Shown one piece after another: positions 34,567-43,694 of a stretch of 64,000 nt of DNA. Source of the DNA: Hyphobacterium indicum (GTDB lineage: Bacteria; Pseudomonadota; Alphaproteobacteria; Caulobacterales; Maricaulaceae); NCBI RefSeq assembly GCF_003129605.1, contig NZ_QBDX01000002.1, forward strand, positions 500,347-564,346, read 5' to 3'. The first letter of the stretch is position 1, and every line of letters begins with the position of its first letter. The notes below the pieces were generated by a model. The model was not told the DNA's origin. It saw only the letters and a program-made list of their open reading frames with translations, and did no database searches. The translations under genes and the position numbers were made by a program.

Positions 34567-35385
34567 TCAGACATGCGGGCTCCACATCATCGACCACGCA
34601 CCGAACACGCCGAGTGCTGTCGCTGCAGTTGCCGCGAGCATCACGCCGGACGTGGCCAGCTTGATGCCGCCTGACCGGCTGTCACTGGCGAGGAAATAAA
34701 GCTCAAGCACGGCCAGTGGCAAAAGATAGCTGCCAAAAGCAATGAAGATATCGAAGGGCCCGTCCAGCGAACGGCTCATACCGGCCCCGCCCGTCAATAT
34801 CGCCCAAGCCATATATCCGAGGCGCGTGAACCAGACGCCACTGAGCAGTATGAAGGTCCGCATCGCCCAACGCCGGTGCCGATCGATCTTGCGCCGCTTG
34901 GCGAAGTAGAAGGCAACAGCGATCGTCACCAGGGCCATAAGCCCGTTGATCGTTGTGCCCCAGCCGCCAATTTCGGTCAGGCGCGAACCGCGCCCCCAGA
35001 TCATCCAGATACCGCCAATGGCCATAAAGGCGCCGACTGTCAGATAGGTCCGGCCGGTCCATCTGTGCAGGGCCGGGAACCGCTTCCGCACCGGCGGCAT
35101 CAATTGCATTGTTCCGCCAATACAGATGACCGCGGTCAGCAAGGTGTGCGAGATAAAGGCCAGATTGCCGATCAGATCATCGACGGTAAACCCCTGTATC
35201 AGGCCGGTTTCATCCCAACGCTCCCAGCTGCCCGACAGCGTTTCTGGCGCATAGGCAGCGATCACATAATAGGCAAACAGCCATTGCCCGATCACGGCGA
35301 CGAGGAACCAGAGCAGTCCGGTGGTTTTAAGGACGGTGTGCGCATTCAACGCGCGGCGCGCGGGAGGCGCGAATGTATCGACCAT
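34567..35385 (-). CDS. DUF2306 membrane protein
   Basis: This is a 272-residue membrane protein with seven or so hydrophobic helices. The DUF2306 core is visible: HTLLTAVICIGGTMQLMPP, HRWTGRTYLTVGAFMAIGG and RHRRWAMRTFILLSG, in which His residues of the first and last repeats could bind heme. Function is unknown. GAAGGAA lies 9-10 bases before ATG 35385, which is preferred over 35496. It is divergent from an AraC-type regulator with its own membrane domain. Confidence 0.72.
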   Translation of the reverse strand: MVDTFAPPARRALNAHTVLKTTGLLWFLVAVIGQWLFAYYVIAAYAPETLSGSWERWDETGLIQGFTVDDLIGNLAFISHTLLTAVICIGGTMQLMPPVRKRFPALHRWTGRTYLTVGAFMAIGGIWMIWGRGSRLTEIGGWGTTINGLMALVTIAVAFYFAKRRKIDRHRRWAMRTFILLSGVWFTRLGYMAWAILTGGAGMSRSLDGPFDIFIAFGSYLLPLAVLELYFLASDSRSGGIKLATSGVMLAATAATALGVFGAWSMMWSPHV

Positions 35386-35551
35386 AATGAATATTCCTTC
35401 TTGTCGTGCCAGCCTTTGTTGGCCGGTCATGAAAAAGGAATGAATGATCGGGCGGGCACCGGCTCGCCGATTCAGAAATCGGCGAAAGAAAATCACAAAC
35501 TTGCATATCGGTCGGGATCAGGCGCATCATGGCACACGAATGGAGGCCGCC

Positions 35552-36652
35552 GTGTTTGCACTGGGCGCAGGATTGAAAATTTTCGCAATATCTGCGGCGG
35601 CGGTCTGGCTCGGATGGATCGCCCTTCGGCGCGCCTTCTCGCAACTGCATCTGATCTGGGCCGGTTTCTGCGTTGGATTGATCGCCATCATGCTGATCGA
35701 GGTTCTGGGCCGGGAAATGATTGGTGCCGCCTATCCCGTCATGGCGATTGCCAGTTGCGCCTCCTGTTCCTTTTTCTGGCTCACATCCCGTGCGCTTTTC
35801 CGTCACGATGCCGCGATTGGCTGGCCCGAAATAGCCATCGTTGCCGGCATTTTCCTTCCGACCATATTTGACCAGTTGGCCCTCAGCCTGAGTTTTGGCG
35901 CCTGGATGGGCGAGGCAAGTCTGGCGCAGTGGATGGAACGACTGGACGGCCTTCAGGTCTTTTTCAGCTCGGCCGCCCTCCTTCTGGCGTTTGGCGAGGG
36001 GCTGAATGGCTGGTCGGGCATTTCCGATAACGAAAAGCGTATTCGCTACATTTACCTGTCCAGCTTCGGAGCCGGCGTTGTTATCTGTGTCATGCTGTTC
36101 GATCATGGACGATTGACATTCGTTTCCCCCGGACTGACCGTACTCATTCAGGGCCTTTGTGCCGCGATGATCATGTGCAGCGTCAGCCTCGCCATCATTT
36201 TCCGTCAGAATAACCCCTTACCGTCAGGCGCTGCGCGAAAATCACCGCCCGCAACCGGGGATGAAATGGCATTGGCCCGGCGCGCTCAAGCCCTCGTGGC
36301 CGAAGGGGCCTATCTGGATCCGGAGCTCAAGGTGTCGACCCTCGCCCAGCGCCTGCACGAAAAGGACTACAAGGTCTCACGCGCCATCGTCTCGGCGCTC
36401 GGACACCCGAATTTCAACCGCTTTATCAATGGGTACCGGATTCGCCATGCCGAAAGTTTGCTGGCGGATACTGAATCCAGCGCCAGCATTCTCGATATTG
36501 CACTCGATAGCGGCTTTGCATCGCTGGGTCCGTTCAATCGCGCCTTCAAGGAAGCCAACGGCCTGACGCCGCGTGAATATCGCAGGCAAAAGGAAAAGGC
36601 CGCCACCGGGATCGGTGACGGCCTGTCCTCATCTGAAGTCTTTGCCGAGTAG
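35552..36652 (+). CDS. AraC-family regulator with N-terminal membrane domain
   Basis: This is a 366-residue protein. The N-terminal half holds about seven hydrophobic helices. The C-terminal half, about residues 255-352, is an AraC-type double helix-turn-helix: VSRAIVSALGHPNFNRFING, RHAESLLA, ILDIALDSGF and NRAFKEANGLTPREYRRQ. It is thus a membrane-bound transcription factor sensing something in or across the membrane. GTG 35552 is chosen because GGAGG lies 5 bases upstream. ATG 35540 overlaps that site. Divergent from DUF2306, its likely target. Confidence 0.8.
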   Translation: MFALGAGLKIFAISAAAVWLGWIALRRAFSQLHLIWAGFCVGLIAIMLIEVLGREMIGAAYPVMAIASCASCSFFWLTSRALFRHDAAIGWPEIAIVAGIFLPTIFDQLALSLSFGAWMGEASLAQWMERLDGLQVFFSSAALLLAFGEGLNGWSGISDNEKRIRYIYLSSFGAGVVICVMLFDHGRLTFVSPGLTVLIQGLCAAMIMCSVSLAIIFRQNNPLPSGAARKSPPATGDEMALARRAQALVAEGAYLDPELKVSTLAQRLHEKDYKVSRAIVSALGHPNFNRFINGYRIRHAESLLADTESSASILDIALDSGFASLGPFNRAFKEANGLTPREYRRQKEKAATGIGDGLSSSEVFAE

Positions 36653-36657
36653 GCTTA

Positions 36658-38988
36658 TTAGCGCACCGGCTCTTTCGTTTTCTTACGGCCACTTCCTTTG
36701 GGCCGTTTCGGCTTGATCCGGTCGCCCGGCGTGATGTCGAAGTCGAGGCGTTCCGCATCTGCGGCATCGACATCGACTTTCACCAGCCCGCCGGATTTCA
36801 GCTGGCCAAACAGGATTTCATCCGCCAGCGGCTTCTTGATATGCTCCTGGATGACCCGGGCCAGTGGCCGGGCACCGAATTTCTCGTCATAGCCGCGCTT
36901 GGCCAGCCATTCCGTCGCCGCATCGGTCAGTTCGAACGAGACGCCGCGGTCCGCCAGCTGGGCTTCCAGCTGCAGCACGAATTTCTCGACAACACGGCCG
37001 ACAATCGGTTGGGACAAGCCGGCAAAGGGAATGATCGCATCCAGCCGGTTGCGGAATTCCGGCGTAAACAGCTTTTCGATGGCAGCCACATCGTCGCCTT
37101 CACGCTTGTCGCGGCCAAAGCCGATGGCTTCCTTGGCAGCATCGGCCGCCCCGGCATTGGTCGTCATGATCAGCACGACATTCCGGAAATCGACTTTCTT
37201 GCCATTGGCATCCGTCAGGCTGCCATGGTCCATGACCTGCAGGAGGATATTGAAAAGATCCGGATGGGCCTTCTCGATCTCGTCGAGCAGCAGAACCGCA
37301 TGTCGATGCTGATCCACGGCATCGGTCAGTAGCCCGCCCTGGTCATGACCGACATATCCCGGAGGGGCACCGATCAGGCGGGAAACCGTGTGCCGTTCCA
37401 TATATTCGGACATGTCGAAGCGTAAGAGTTCGACGCCCAGAATGGAAGCCAGCTGCTTGGCCACTTCGGTCTTGCCGACACCGGTCGGACCGGAGAAGAG
37501 ATAATTGCCGATCGGTTTTTCCGGCTCGCGCAGACCCGCCCGCGCCAGCTTGATGGCCGATGACAACTTCTCGATCGCCTCGTCCTGGCCGAAGACCACA
37601 TGACGCAGATCCGATGGCAGGGATTTCAGCGCCGATTCGTCATCCTTGGAGACCGATTTCTCCGGAATGCGGGCGATTTTGGCGACCACGGTCTCGACGT
37701 CTTTCACGCCGATGGTTTTCTTCCGCTTGGACGGCGGCAGCAGGCGCATCCGTGCGCCCGCCTCGTCAATCACGTCAATCGCCTTGTCGGGCAGCTTGCG
37801 GTCGGTAATGTAGCGGGCTGACAGATCAACCGCCGTCTTCACCGCTTCATTGGTGAAGCGTACATCGTGGAATTTCTCGAAATAGGGTTTCAGCCCCTGG
37901 AGAATTTTCACGGTGTCATCCCGGCTGGGTTCAGTCACATCAATCTTCTGGAAGCGCCGGGCCAGAGCACGGTCCTTTTCGAAGTGCTGACGAAACTCCT
38001 TGTAAGTCGTCGAACCCATGCAACGCAGGCTTCCCGATTGCAGCGCGGGTTTGAGGAGGTTGGACGCATCCATCGCTCCGCCAGACGTCGCGCCGGCACC
38101 AATAACGGTGTGAATTTCGTCGATGAAAAGGATGGCGCCTTCGCGCGCTTCCAATTCCTTGACGACCTGCTTCACGCGTTCCTCGAAATCACCGCGATAG
38201 CGGGTGCCGGCCAGAAGCGAGCCCATATCCAGGGAATAGATGGTGGCGTCCTGCAGCACTTCCGGAACGTCTTTTTCAATGATCTTGCGCGCCAGGCCTT
38301 CGGCAATGGCCGTCTTGCCAACGCCGGGATCACCGACCAGCAAAGGATTGTTCTTGCGCCGGCGGCAAAGCACCTGAACACAGCGCTCCACTTCGGCCTC
38401 GCGGCCAATCAGCGGATCCACGCCGCCCTCACGGGCTTTGGCATTCAGATCGACGCAATAGGCCGAAAGGGCGTCGCCATCCTTCTCGTCATCATCATCG
38501 GCTTCGTCTTCCATCGCACCGCGCACCGGCCGCGCTTCGCTTTCGCCGGGCCGTTTGGCAATGCCATGGGAAATGTAATTAACCGCATCATAGCGGGTCA
38601 TGTCGCGCTCGGCGAGGAAATGCGCGGCGTGACTTTCGCGCTCGGCGAAGATCGCGACCAGGACATTGGCGCCGGTCACCTCTTCCCGGCCGGCATTCTG
38701 AACGTGAATGACGGCGCGCTGGATCACGCGCTGGAAACCGGTCGTCGGTTTGGCATCTTCATTATCATCAACCGCCAGGTCACCCAGCTCCGCGTCCACA
38801 AAAGCGGTCAGCGTCGATTTCAACTCCCCCAGATCGACATCACACGCTTTCATGACACCGGCGGCATCCTCGTCATCGACGAGAGCCAGCAGCAGATGTT
38901 CCAGCGTGGCGTATTCATGACCACGCTCATTCGCAAACCCGAGGGCGCGATGAAGCGTGTCTTCGAGAGAGGTTGAAAATGAGGGCAA
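36658..38988 (-). CDS. clpA: ATP-dependent Clp protease ATPase subunit ClpA
   Basis: This is a 776-residue AAA+ unfoldase that feeds substrates to ClpP. The N-domain (1-140) binds ClpS. D1 has Walker [16 protein letters not shown] near residue 222. D2 has [15 protein letters not shown] near residue 500. The ClpP-docking loop is IGF in [11 protein letters not shown]. Clp_B_small follows, then a basic tail. It lies 3 bases downstream of clpS, as usual. Confidence 0.96.
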   Translation of the reverse strand: MPSFSTSLEDTLHRALGFANERGHEYATLEHLLLALVDDEDAAGVMKACDVDLGELKSTLTAFVDAELGDLAVDDNEDAKPTTGFQRVIQRAVIHVQNAGREEVTGANVLVAIFAERESHAAHFLAERDMTRYDAVNYISHGIAKRPGESEARPVRGAMEDEADDDDEKDGDALSAYCVDLNAKAREGGVDPLIGREAEVERCVQVLCRRRKNNPLLVGDPGVGKTAIAEGLARKIIEKDVPEVLQDATIYSLDMGSLLAGTRYRGDFEERVKQVVKELEAREGAILFIDEIHTVIGAGATSGGAMDASNLLKPALQSGSLRCMGSTTYKEFRQHFEKDRALARRFQKIDVTEPSRDDTVKILQGLKPYFEKFHDVRFTNEAVKTAVDLSARYITDRKLPDKAIDVIDEAGARMRLLPPSKRKKTIGVKDVETVVAKIARIPEKSVSKDDESALKSLPSDLRHVVFGQDEAIEKLSSAIKLARAGLREPEKPIGNYLFSGPTGVGKTEVAKQLASILGVELLRFDMSEYMERHTVSRLIGAPPGYVGHDQGGLLTDAVDQHRHAVLLLDEIEKAHPDLFNILLQVMDHGSLTDANGKKVDFRNVVLIMTTNAGAADAAKEAIGFGRDKREGDDVAAIEKLFTPEFRNRLDAIIPFAGLSQPIVGRVVEKFVLQLEAQLADRGVSFELTDAATEWLAKRGYDEKFGARPLARVIQEHIKKPLADEILFGQLKSGGLVKVDVDAADAERLDFDITPGDRIKPKRPKGSGRKKTKEPVR

Positions 38989-38991
38989 CGT

Positions 38992-39321
38992 CTATTCCTT
39001 TTCCATCGTGCATTGCAGCGGATGCTGCGCGCGCCGTGCCAGATCCATCACTTGCGCTACCTTCGTTTCGGCGATCTCGAAGGTAAACACGCCACAGACG
39101 CCGACGCCATTCTGGTGGACATGAAGCATGATCTGCGTCGCTTCTTCCGGCGACTTGTTGAAGATCCGCATCAGGACCTCAACGACGAACTCCATCGGCG
39201 TGAAATCGTCGTTCAACATCACCACCCGGTACATCGACGGTTTCTTCGTCTTCGGACGGGTGCGGGTCGCGACCCCTGTCTGGCGATCAGGGTCGCTGGA
39301 TTTATCGCGGCGCTCGGTCAT
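38992..39321 (-). CDS. clpS: ClpS adaptor for N-end rule substrates
   Basis: This is a 109-residue adaptor that brings N-degron proteins to ClpAP. An unstructured tail (about 30 residues) precedes the core with [20 protein letters not shown] (Leu/aromatic pocket and Asn-Asp-Asp residues). [21 protein letters not shown] follows, with the pocket His. Only three bases separate it from clpA. Confidence 0.95.
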   Translation of the reverse strand: MTERRDKSSDPDRQTGVATRTRPKTKKPSMYRVVMLNDDFTPMEFVVEVLMRIFNKSPEEATQIMLHVHQNGVGVCGVFTFEIAETKVAQVMDLARRAQHPLQCTMEKE

Positions 39322-39474
39322 CGATTCGGCTCGTCGCTGGGCTTCTATTAGATAAGCAAGGTTTGCGCCCTGGGAAGACCTGAAACACCATCCTCAACAG
39401 CTTCTGCACGATCTGGAGCCAAATTGTGACACCGGATCGTTCAAATTCTGGCAGCAATCCTGTTACCAAAGCGC

Positions 39475-39509
39475 AAAAGAAAAAGGCCCGGCAGATAAAC
39501 CGCCGGGCC
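39475..39509 (-). terminator. Rho-independent terminator after the phasin gene
   Basis: On the minus strand a perfect 8-base stem, GGCCCGGC / GCCGGGCC (arms at 39502-39509 and 39485-39492) with a 9-base loop, is followed by TTTTTCTTTT. It lies 56 bases past the phasin stop and insulates that gene from clpS-clpA. Confidence 0.85.
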
Positions 39510-39565
39510 AGTTAGGGAGAATGTGTCGGGCAGATCGGGGGAGATCGGCCTGCCCGAAATCAGCT

Positions 39566-40240
39566 CTAGCGAGCCGATTGCACCATTTCGACCGAAGCCG
39601 CGAAGCGGTCATTGATCGGCTTGGTTACTTCTTTGACCGCACCGGAATAGATCTCGGAGGTCTTGTTCAATTCGGCCAGGAACATGTCCATGGAAGACTT
39701 CACGAAGTCGGTCTGGACCTCGATCATGTCCTGGACAGATTTGGCGGTCGTCAGCGCCTTGGTGGCGGCGACAGCTGATTCCATCGACGTCTTGGCATAG
39801 GCCACGGCGTTCGAATTCAGCACTTCGGCATTCTTGCCGGCAGCGGTTGCGGAAGCGATGACGGCCTCGACGTTTTCCTTCTGGAAAGCGTTCATTTCGT
39901 TGACGGACTTCAGCGACTTTTCAAAGCCTTCCTTGAAGGCCTGATTGCCGGCAGTCGTCATTTGCTCGATCGTTTCGTTCACAGCGTGGCTCTGAGCTTT
40001 GGTCATGGTCTTGATGTCCTTTTTCGGGGAGGATTTCGTTTTGGTCTTGGCGGGCTTGCGGGCAGCGGTCTTCTTTGCCGCAGTCTTCCGGGTTGCCGCC
40101 TTCGGCGATTTTGCTTTCTGGACCGGCGCGGTTTCGGCGCGCGGGGCCGAAGCGGCCTTGACCGCCGGTGTTTTGGCCGGTTGCGCCTTTGCTTCGGTTT
40201 GCGCCGTTTCGGCTGCAGTATTTGCGGTCGTATCCGTCAT
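39566..40240 (-). CDS. Phasin-family protein with N-terminal histone-like tail
   Basis: This is a 224-residue protein. Residues 1-75 or so are rich in Lys, Ala, Pro and Thr, including repeated AAKKTAARK-type units as in histone H1 and PhaF. Residues 80-224 form a phasin_2 helical domain (NETIEQMTTAGNQAFKEGFE, FVKSSMDMFLAELNK). Phasins coat polyhydroxyalkanoate granules. The start at 40240 is preferred: the earlier ATG at 40282 would lie in the promoter -10 region. It has its own terminator and promoter. Confidence 0.85.
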   Translation of the reverse strand: MTDTTANTAAETAQTEAKAQPAKTPAVKAASAPRAETAPVQKAKSPKAATRKTAAKKTAARKPAKTKTKSSPKKDIKTMTKAQSHAVNETIEQMTTAGNQAFKEGFEKSLKSVNEMNAFQKENVEAVIASATAAGKNAEVLNSNAVAYAKTSMESAVAATKALTTAKSVQDMIEVQTDFVKSSMDMFLAELNKTSEIYSGAVKEVTKPINDRFAASVEMVQSAR

Positions 40241-40281
40241 TTTCAAACTCTCTCGCGACTCATTTGTTCGCAGTTGCAGCA

Positions 40282-40312
40282 TTTATATGCCAAACCTTCG
40301 CAGCCGCGTCAA
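40282..40312 (-). promoter_or_regulatory. Candidate phasin promoter
   Basis: On the minus strand TTGACG (40312-40307) and TATAAA (40287-40282) are separated by 19 bases, 41 bases before the chosen ATG. The spacer is longer than ideal. Confidence 0.35.
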
Positions 40313-40392
40313 CAAAATTGTTGCGCTGCACCATAAAATATTTGCGACGGCCTTAACGTCACAGAAACGGGTCTGGGGTTGGATCGTTCCCT

Positions 40393-41667
40393 ATGGATAC
40401 CCTGCGCGGTCTGTTTGTGACGATTGTAATCATCCTGTCTGGCCTGATGGCGGCCGACGGGTATGCGGACACGCGCCGCTATGCTGCTTTTGTTGCAGAC
40501 GCGAATACCGGCGAAATTCTGCACAGCCGGCTGGCGGACGCACAACGCTATCCCGCCTCACTCACCAAGATGATGACGCTCTACCTGCTATTCGAAGCGA
40601 TTGAGGCTGGCGATCTGTCTTTGACGGATACGCTGACCGCCTCGCGGATCGCCGCCAGCCAGCAGCCGTCCAATCTGAATCTGTCCCAGGGCGACACAAT
40701 TACCGTCGAGACCGCCATTCGCGCCCTGGTGATCAAGAGCGCCAATGACGTTGCTGTGATGGTCGCTGAAGAGCTGGCCACGACGGAACGGGCATTCGCT
40801 GTCGAGATGACCGCGCGGGCACGCGATCTGGGCCTCGCCAACACCACCTTCCGCAATGCTTCGGGCCTCCCCAATTCCCGTCAGGTTACGACCGCGCGGG
40901 ACATGGCGCGCCTGACGCTAGCGCTGCGCCGCGACTTTCCACAATACATGCATTATTTCACCGAACGCAGCTTCACCCATAATGGGCGCACCTATCGTTC
41001 GCACAATAATCTGGTCGGCCGCGTCGATGGTGTGGATGGCATGAAGACCGGCTATATCCGCGCGTCAGGGTTCAACATCGCAACGACGGCAATGCGTGAT
41101 GGCCACCGTCTTGTTGCGGTCGTTATGGGTGGACCGACAGCCGCCTATCGCGATGCCCATGCCGAGCAATTGATCGATGCCGCATATCGCTCACTGGAAA
41201 ACCGCGAAGCTTTGATCGTTGCGGCCCGCGATCTCACACCGCGTCTGAACCCCATTCGCGAACAGGATATCATTGCGACCCAGATCGCCGCGCTGGACCT
41301 GTCGCCGCCGGTCGCTCAGGGCGATGGCGAGACGCTGCCACCGCTTCAGATTGAAATGACAGATGATATGGGAACGCCGAGTGGCACGGCGGCCAGGACT
41401 GAGCCACAGGACCTTCCGCCTGCAGGCTGGTCCGTGCAGGTCGGCGCTTATACGGATGAAGCTGCAGCACGGGCGCGCCTCGAGACGGTACGCGAGTTGG
41501 CAAGCGAACTTGCGGAAGCGTCCATGTATACCCCCCGCTTTGACTCCAATGGCCGGACACTGTTCCGCGCCCGCTTTACCGGCGTGGATGCCGGCCGGGC
41601 CCGCGCTGTCTGCGCCAGACTTGCAGCCCGCGACGAGCCCTGCTTTGCCGTCGCACCCGGCGGCTAG
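40393..41667 (+). CDS. D-alanyl-D-alanine carboxypeptidase with SPOR domain
   Basis: This is a 424-residue periplasmic penicillin-binding protein (S11 family, DacA/DacF type). A signal peptide spans residues 1-25. The active-site motifs are SLTK (56-59), SAN (116-118) and KTG (218-220). A SPOR domain at about 347-424 (WSVQVGAYTDEAAARARLE) should bind denuded peptidoglycan at the division site. It trims the terminal D-Ala from pentapeptides. Its stop shares CTAG with the convergent J-protein gene. Confidence 0.93.
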   Translation: MDTLRGLFVTIVIILSGLMAADGYADTRRYAAFVADANTGEILHSRLADAQRYPASLTKMMTLYLLFEAIEAGDLSLTDTLTASRIAASQQPSNLNLSQGDTITVETAIRALVIKSANDVAVMVAEELATTERAFAVEMTARARDLGLANTTFRNASGLPNSRQVTTARDMARLTLALRRDFPQYMHYFTERSFTHNGRTYRSHNNLVGRVDGVDGMKTGYIRASGFNIATTAMRDGHRLVAVVMGGPTAAYRDAHAEQLIDAAYRSLENREALIVAARDLTPRLNPIREQDIIATQIAALDLSPPVAQGDGETLPPLQIEMTDDMGTPSGTAARTEPQDLPPAGWSVQVGAYTDEAAARARLETVRELASELAEASMYTPRFDSNGRTLFRARFTGVDAGRARAVCARLAARDEPCFAVAPGG

Positions 41668-42107
41668 TCTTTCAGCAGCACATCCCGCGCTTCGGTCAGG
41701 CGGCGCGACAGCCCGTCAGTTCCGCCGGAATCCGGGTGTACCCGTTTCATCAAATTGCGATAGGCGGTCCGGACTTCCGCTTTCGTGGGCGCACCCGTCA
41801 AGCCGAGGATATCCAGCGCTTCCTCTCGGCTGATCGTTTGAGACGGTGGAGAAGAGGAAGGAGCGTCACGGGAGGGCTTGGGCCGGAAACCCGCCCCCAC
41901 GGCCATCAACCCGATCCCGAAAGTTGCCAGCGGTGCGCCCAGAATGGCGAGCCCCCGCAAGGTCAACAGCCCGCCGAAGATCGCCGCCGCGAGCCCCAGA
42001 AGGATACGCGACCATCGCGCCGCCTCGGCGGTTTTCATGCGGGCAAAGGCACGGGAGACCAGCACCAGAATGACAAGAGCCGCAAAGCCCAGCAGCAGAA
42101 ATGGCAT
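41664..42107 (-). CDS. Membrane-anchored J-domain protein (Tim14/Pam18-like)
   Basis: This is a 147-residue protein. Two hydrophobic helices lie at about residues 3-21 and 33-71. After a Ser/Pro-rich linker, a C-terminal J domain (about 93-147) holds the HPD motif in NLMKRVHPDSGGTDG. J domains stimulate DnaK. The N-terminal anchor/C-terminal J order resembles mitochondrial Tim14. The ATG shares one base with the mipZ stop (TGATG), so it is co-translated with mipZ. Confidence 0.82.
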   Translation of the reverse strand: MPFLLLGFAALVILVLVSRAFARMKTAEAARWSRILLGLAAAIFGGLLTLRGLAILGAPLATFGIGLMAVGAGFRPKPSRDAPSSSPPSQTISREEALDILGLTGAPTKAEVRTAYRNLMKRVHPDSGGTDGLSRRLTEARDVLLKD

Positions 42108-42988
42108 CAGAAGGGAATCTTTGTGTCCGCCAGTTCGGGCAGTTTAAGGACAGTCAACAATTCGCGCAATTCCTGCCGCGCCGCCACATGGCTCATGGAG
42201 AAGGCCACGGCCGAGCCATCCTCGGTCAGATCCAGCAAAGTCAGTCCCAGCGGGAAGAGTTCGCGATAGATCACCCGCTCGGCAAACCCTGGTGCCATGC
42301 GGAAACCGATGCGTTCGGAGAGCTTCTTGAGCCCCTCACCCACGCGGCGCTTGTTGCGGGCGTCCAGCTGCGACATGCGATTGCGCATGACAACCCAGTC
42401 AATGGAGGTCCGGTCCCGGCCGGCGCGTTTCTTGCGGCATTCCCAGACCATTTCGGCATAGACGCTCGGCCGGCCGACCTCGAAAGTCTGCGCATCAATC
42501 TCGGCCAGAAGGTCAAAATCAACAAAGCTGTCATTCACCGGCGTGATGATCGTGTCTGCAACAGCGTGGGCCAAACGGGAATAATGAGTGTCAGACCCCG
42601 GGGCATCGATGATAATGAAGTCCTGTCCGGTCTTCAGCTCACTGAACGCGGCTTGAAAACGGGCATCTTCCTCGGCTTCTGCCTCGTCGAGGTGGCGAAG
42701 CGGACTGGCCTCAAGCCGGATTTCCGTTGGAATGGGCAGCTCGACGCCGTAGGTGTCCATCCAGGCCCGGCGGTTCTGCAGATAGCGGCCAAAGGAACGC
42801 TGTCTCAAATCGAGATCGATGACACCCACCGACTTCCCCATCCGCATCAGGGCGATCGAAAGGTGCATGGCGACCGTGGACTTGCCGGCCCCGCCCTTTT
42901 CATTGCCCACGACAATGACATGAGCCCCCTTGTTACGCCGTATCAGACGAAATCGGCCAGGACGGTCAGCTTGCGTCGAGAAATTCAT
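42107..42988 (-). CDS. mipZ: Division-site positioning ATPase MipZ
   Basis: This is a 293-residue ParA-superfamily ATPase. The deviant Walker A is NEKGGAGKSTVAMHLS, followed by VIDLDLRQRSFGR and the Walker B IIDAPGSD. Long identical-looking stretches to Caulobacter MipZ include TPVNDSFVDFDLL, DWVVMRNR and RVIYRELFPLGLTLLDL. MipZ forms a polar gradient with ParB and blocks FtsZ assembly away from midcell. ATG 42988 is preferred over 43054, which would sit in the promoter. Confidence 0.94.
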   Translation of the reverse strand: MNFSTQADRPGRFRLIRRNKGAHVIVVGNEKGGAGKSTVAMHLSIALMRMGKSVGVIDLDLRQRSFGRYLQNRRAWMDTYGVELPIPTEIRLEASPLRHLDEAEAEEDARFQAAFSELKTGQDFIIIDAPGSDTHYSRLAHAVADTIITPVNDSFVDFDLLAEIDAQTFEVGRPSVYAEMVWECRKKRAGRDRTSIDWVVMRNRMSQLDARNKRRVGEGLKKLSERIGFRMAPGFAERVIYRELFPLGLTLLDLTEDGSAVAFSMSHVAARQELRELLTVLKLPELADTKIPF

Positions 42989-43021
42989 GGGAACACCGGA
43001 TGTAGAGCCAAATTCATGGCC

Positions 43022-43051
43022 TTTATAGAGCAAGTCCGGTGCCATGCCCAA
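43022..43051 (-). promoter_or_regulatory. Candidate mipZ promoter
   Basis: On the minus strand TTGGGC (43051-43046), an 18-base spacer and TATAAA (43027-43022) lie 33 bases before the chosen mipZ ATG. The -10 is good; the -35 is weak. Confidence 0.35.
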
Positions 43052-43076
43052 CAACTGATTCGATTTGTGAGAATTA

Positions 43077-43631
43077 TTACCGGCTGAGCGCGCGGCCCGT
43101 AAAATCGGTCACCGCACACCACCCGCCCGCGGCTTCAATCTGCACGCAGGCCGAACCGGCTTCAGCCGCGGTATCAAACGGCCCGGCTTTCAGCCGCAGG
43201 AAGACCCCCCGTGATCCCAGATCCGCTTCCTCGAGCCGGGCCATGCGCGACGCCAGCAGGTCCGGAAACAGCGCCTGTAGCGACTCCCACCCGGAAGCGG
43301 CGTGTTCTTCAGCACGGTAGGATGCCAGATGGATGGCATGAAACAGGCTGACACCGCCTGCCGGGTCGGGCGCTACCGGATCAGGCTCAGGCGCCGGTTC
43401 CGGCGGTGCAGCCATGCGCAATGCCAGCGTCCGCATTTCATCCTCAACCCGGTCCAGTGAGGCTGGGTCATGCCGTGCGCGCCGGTCGAGGTCCACCGCA
43501 AGGCGTGACGCCATAAGGGCAGCCGGCGTATTCGCGACCGGCATTTCTGCCGGTGAAACCGGCTCCTGGCGGGTGGTCATGCAGGCGGTCAATGACAGGC
43601 CAAGCAGAATTATGAGGCTGGATCGGATCAT
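43077..43631 (-). CDS. SPOR-domain lipoprotein
   Basis: This is a 184-residue lipoprotein. Signal peptide with lipobox LTAC places the lipidated Cys near residue 16. A Pro/Glu/Asp-rich linker follows, then a C-terminal SPOR domain from about residue 108 (HLASYRAEEHAASGWESLQ ... LKAGPFDTAAEAGSAC). SPOR domains bind septal peptidoglycan. It precedes mipZ on the same strand with 88 bases between. The start at 43631 is fixed by the signal peptide. Confidence 0.75.
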   Translation of the reverse strand: MIRSSLIILLGLSLTACMTTRQEPVSPAEMPVANTPAALMASRLAVDLDRRARHDPASLDRVEDEMRTLALRMAAPPEPAPEPDPVAPDPAGGVSLFHAIHLASYRAEEHAASGWESLQALFPDLLASRMARLEEADLGSRGVFLRLKAGPFDTAAEAGSACVQIEAAGGWCAVTDFTGRALSR

Positions 43632-43694
43632 GTTTCGTGTGTAGCGCGAGTCGCATGGCTTGCGTCCAGAGCAAAGCCGCATTATCCGCCTTTC

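Noticed and set aside
37867..38976. A 369-codon open frame opposite clpA
   Set aside because: Antisense shadow of a highly conserved gene; no recognisable protein features.
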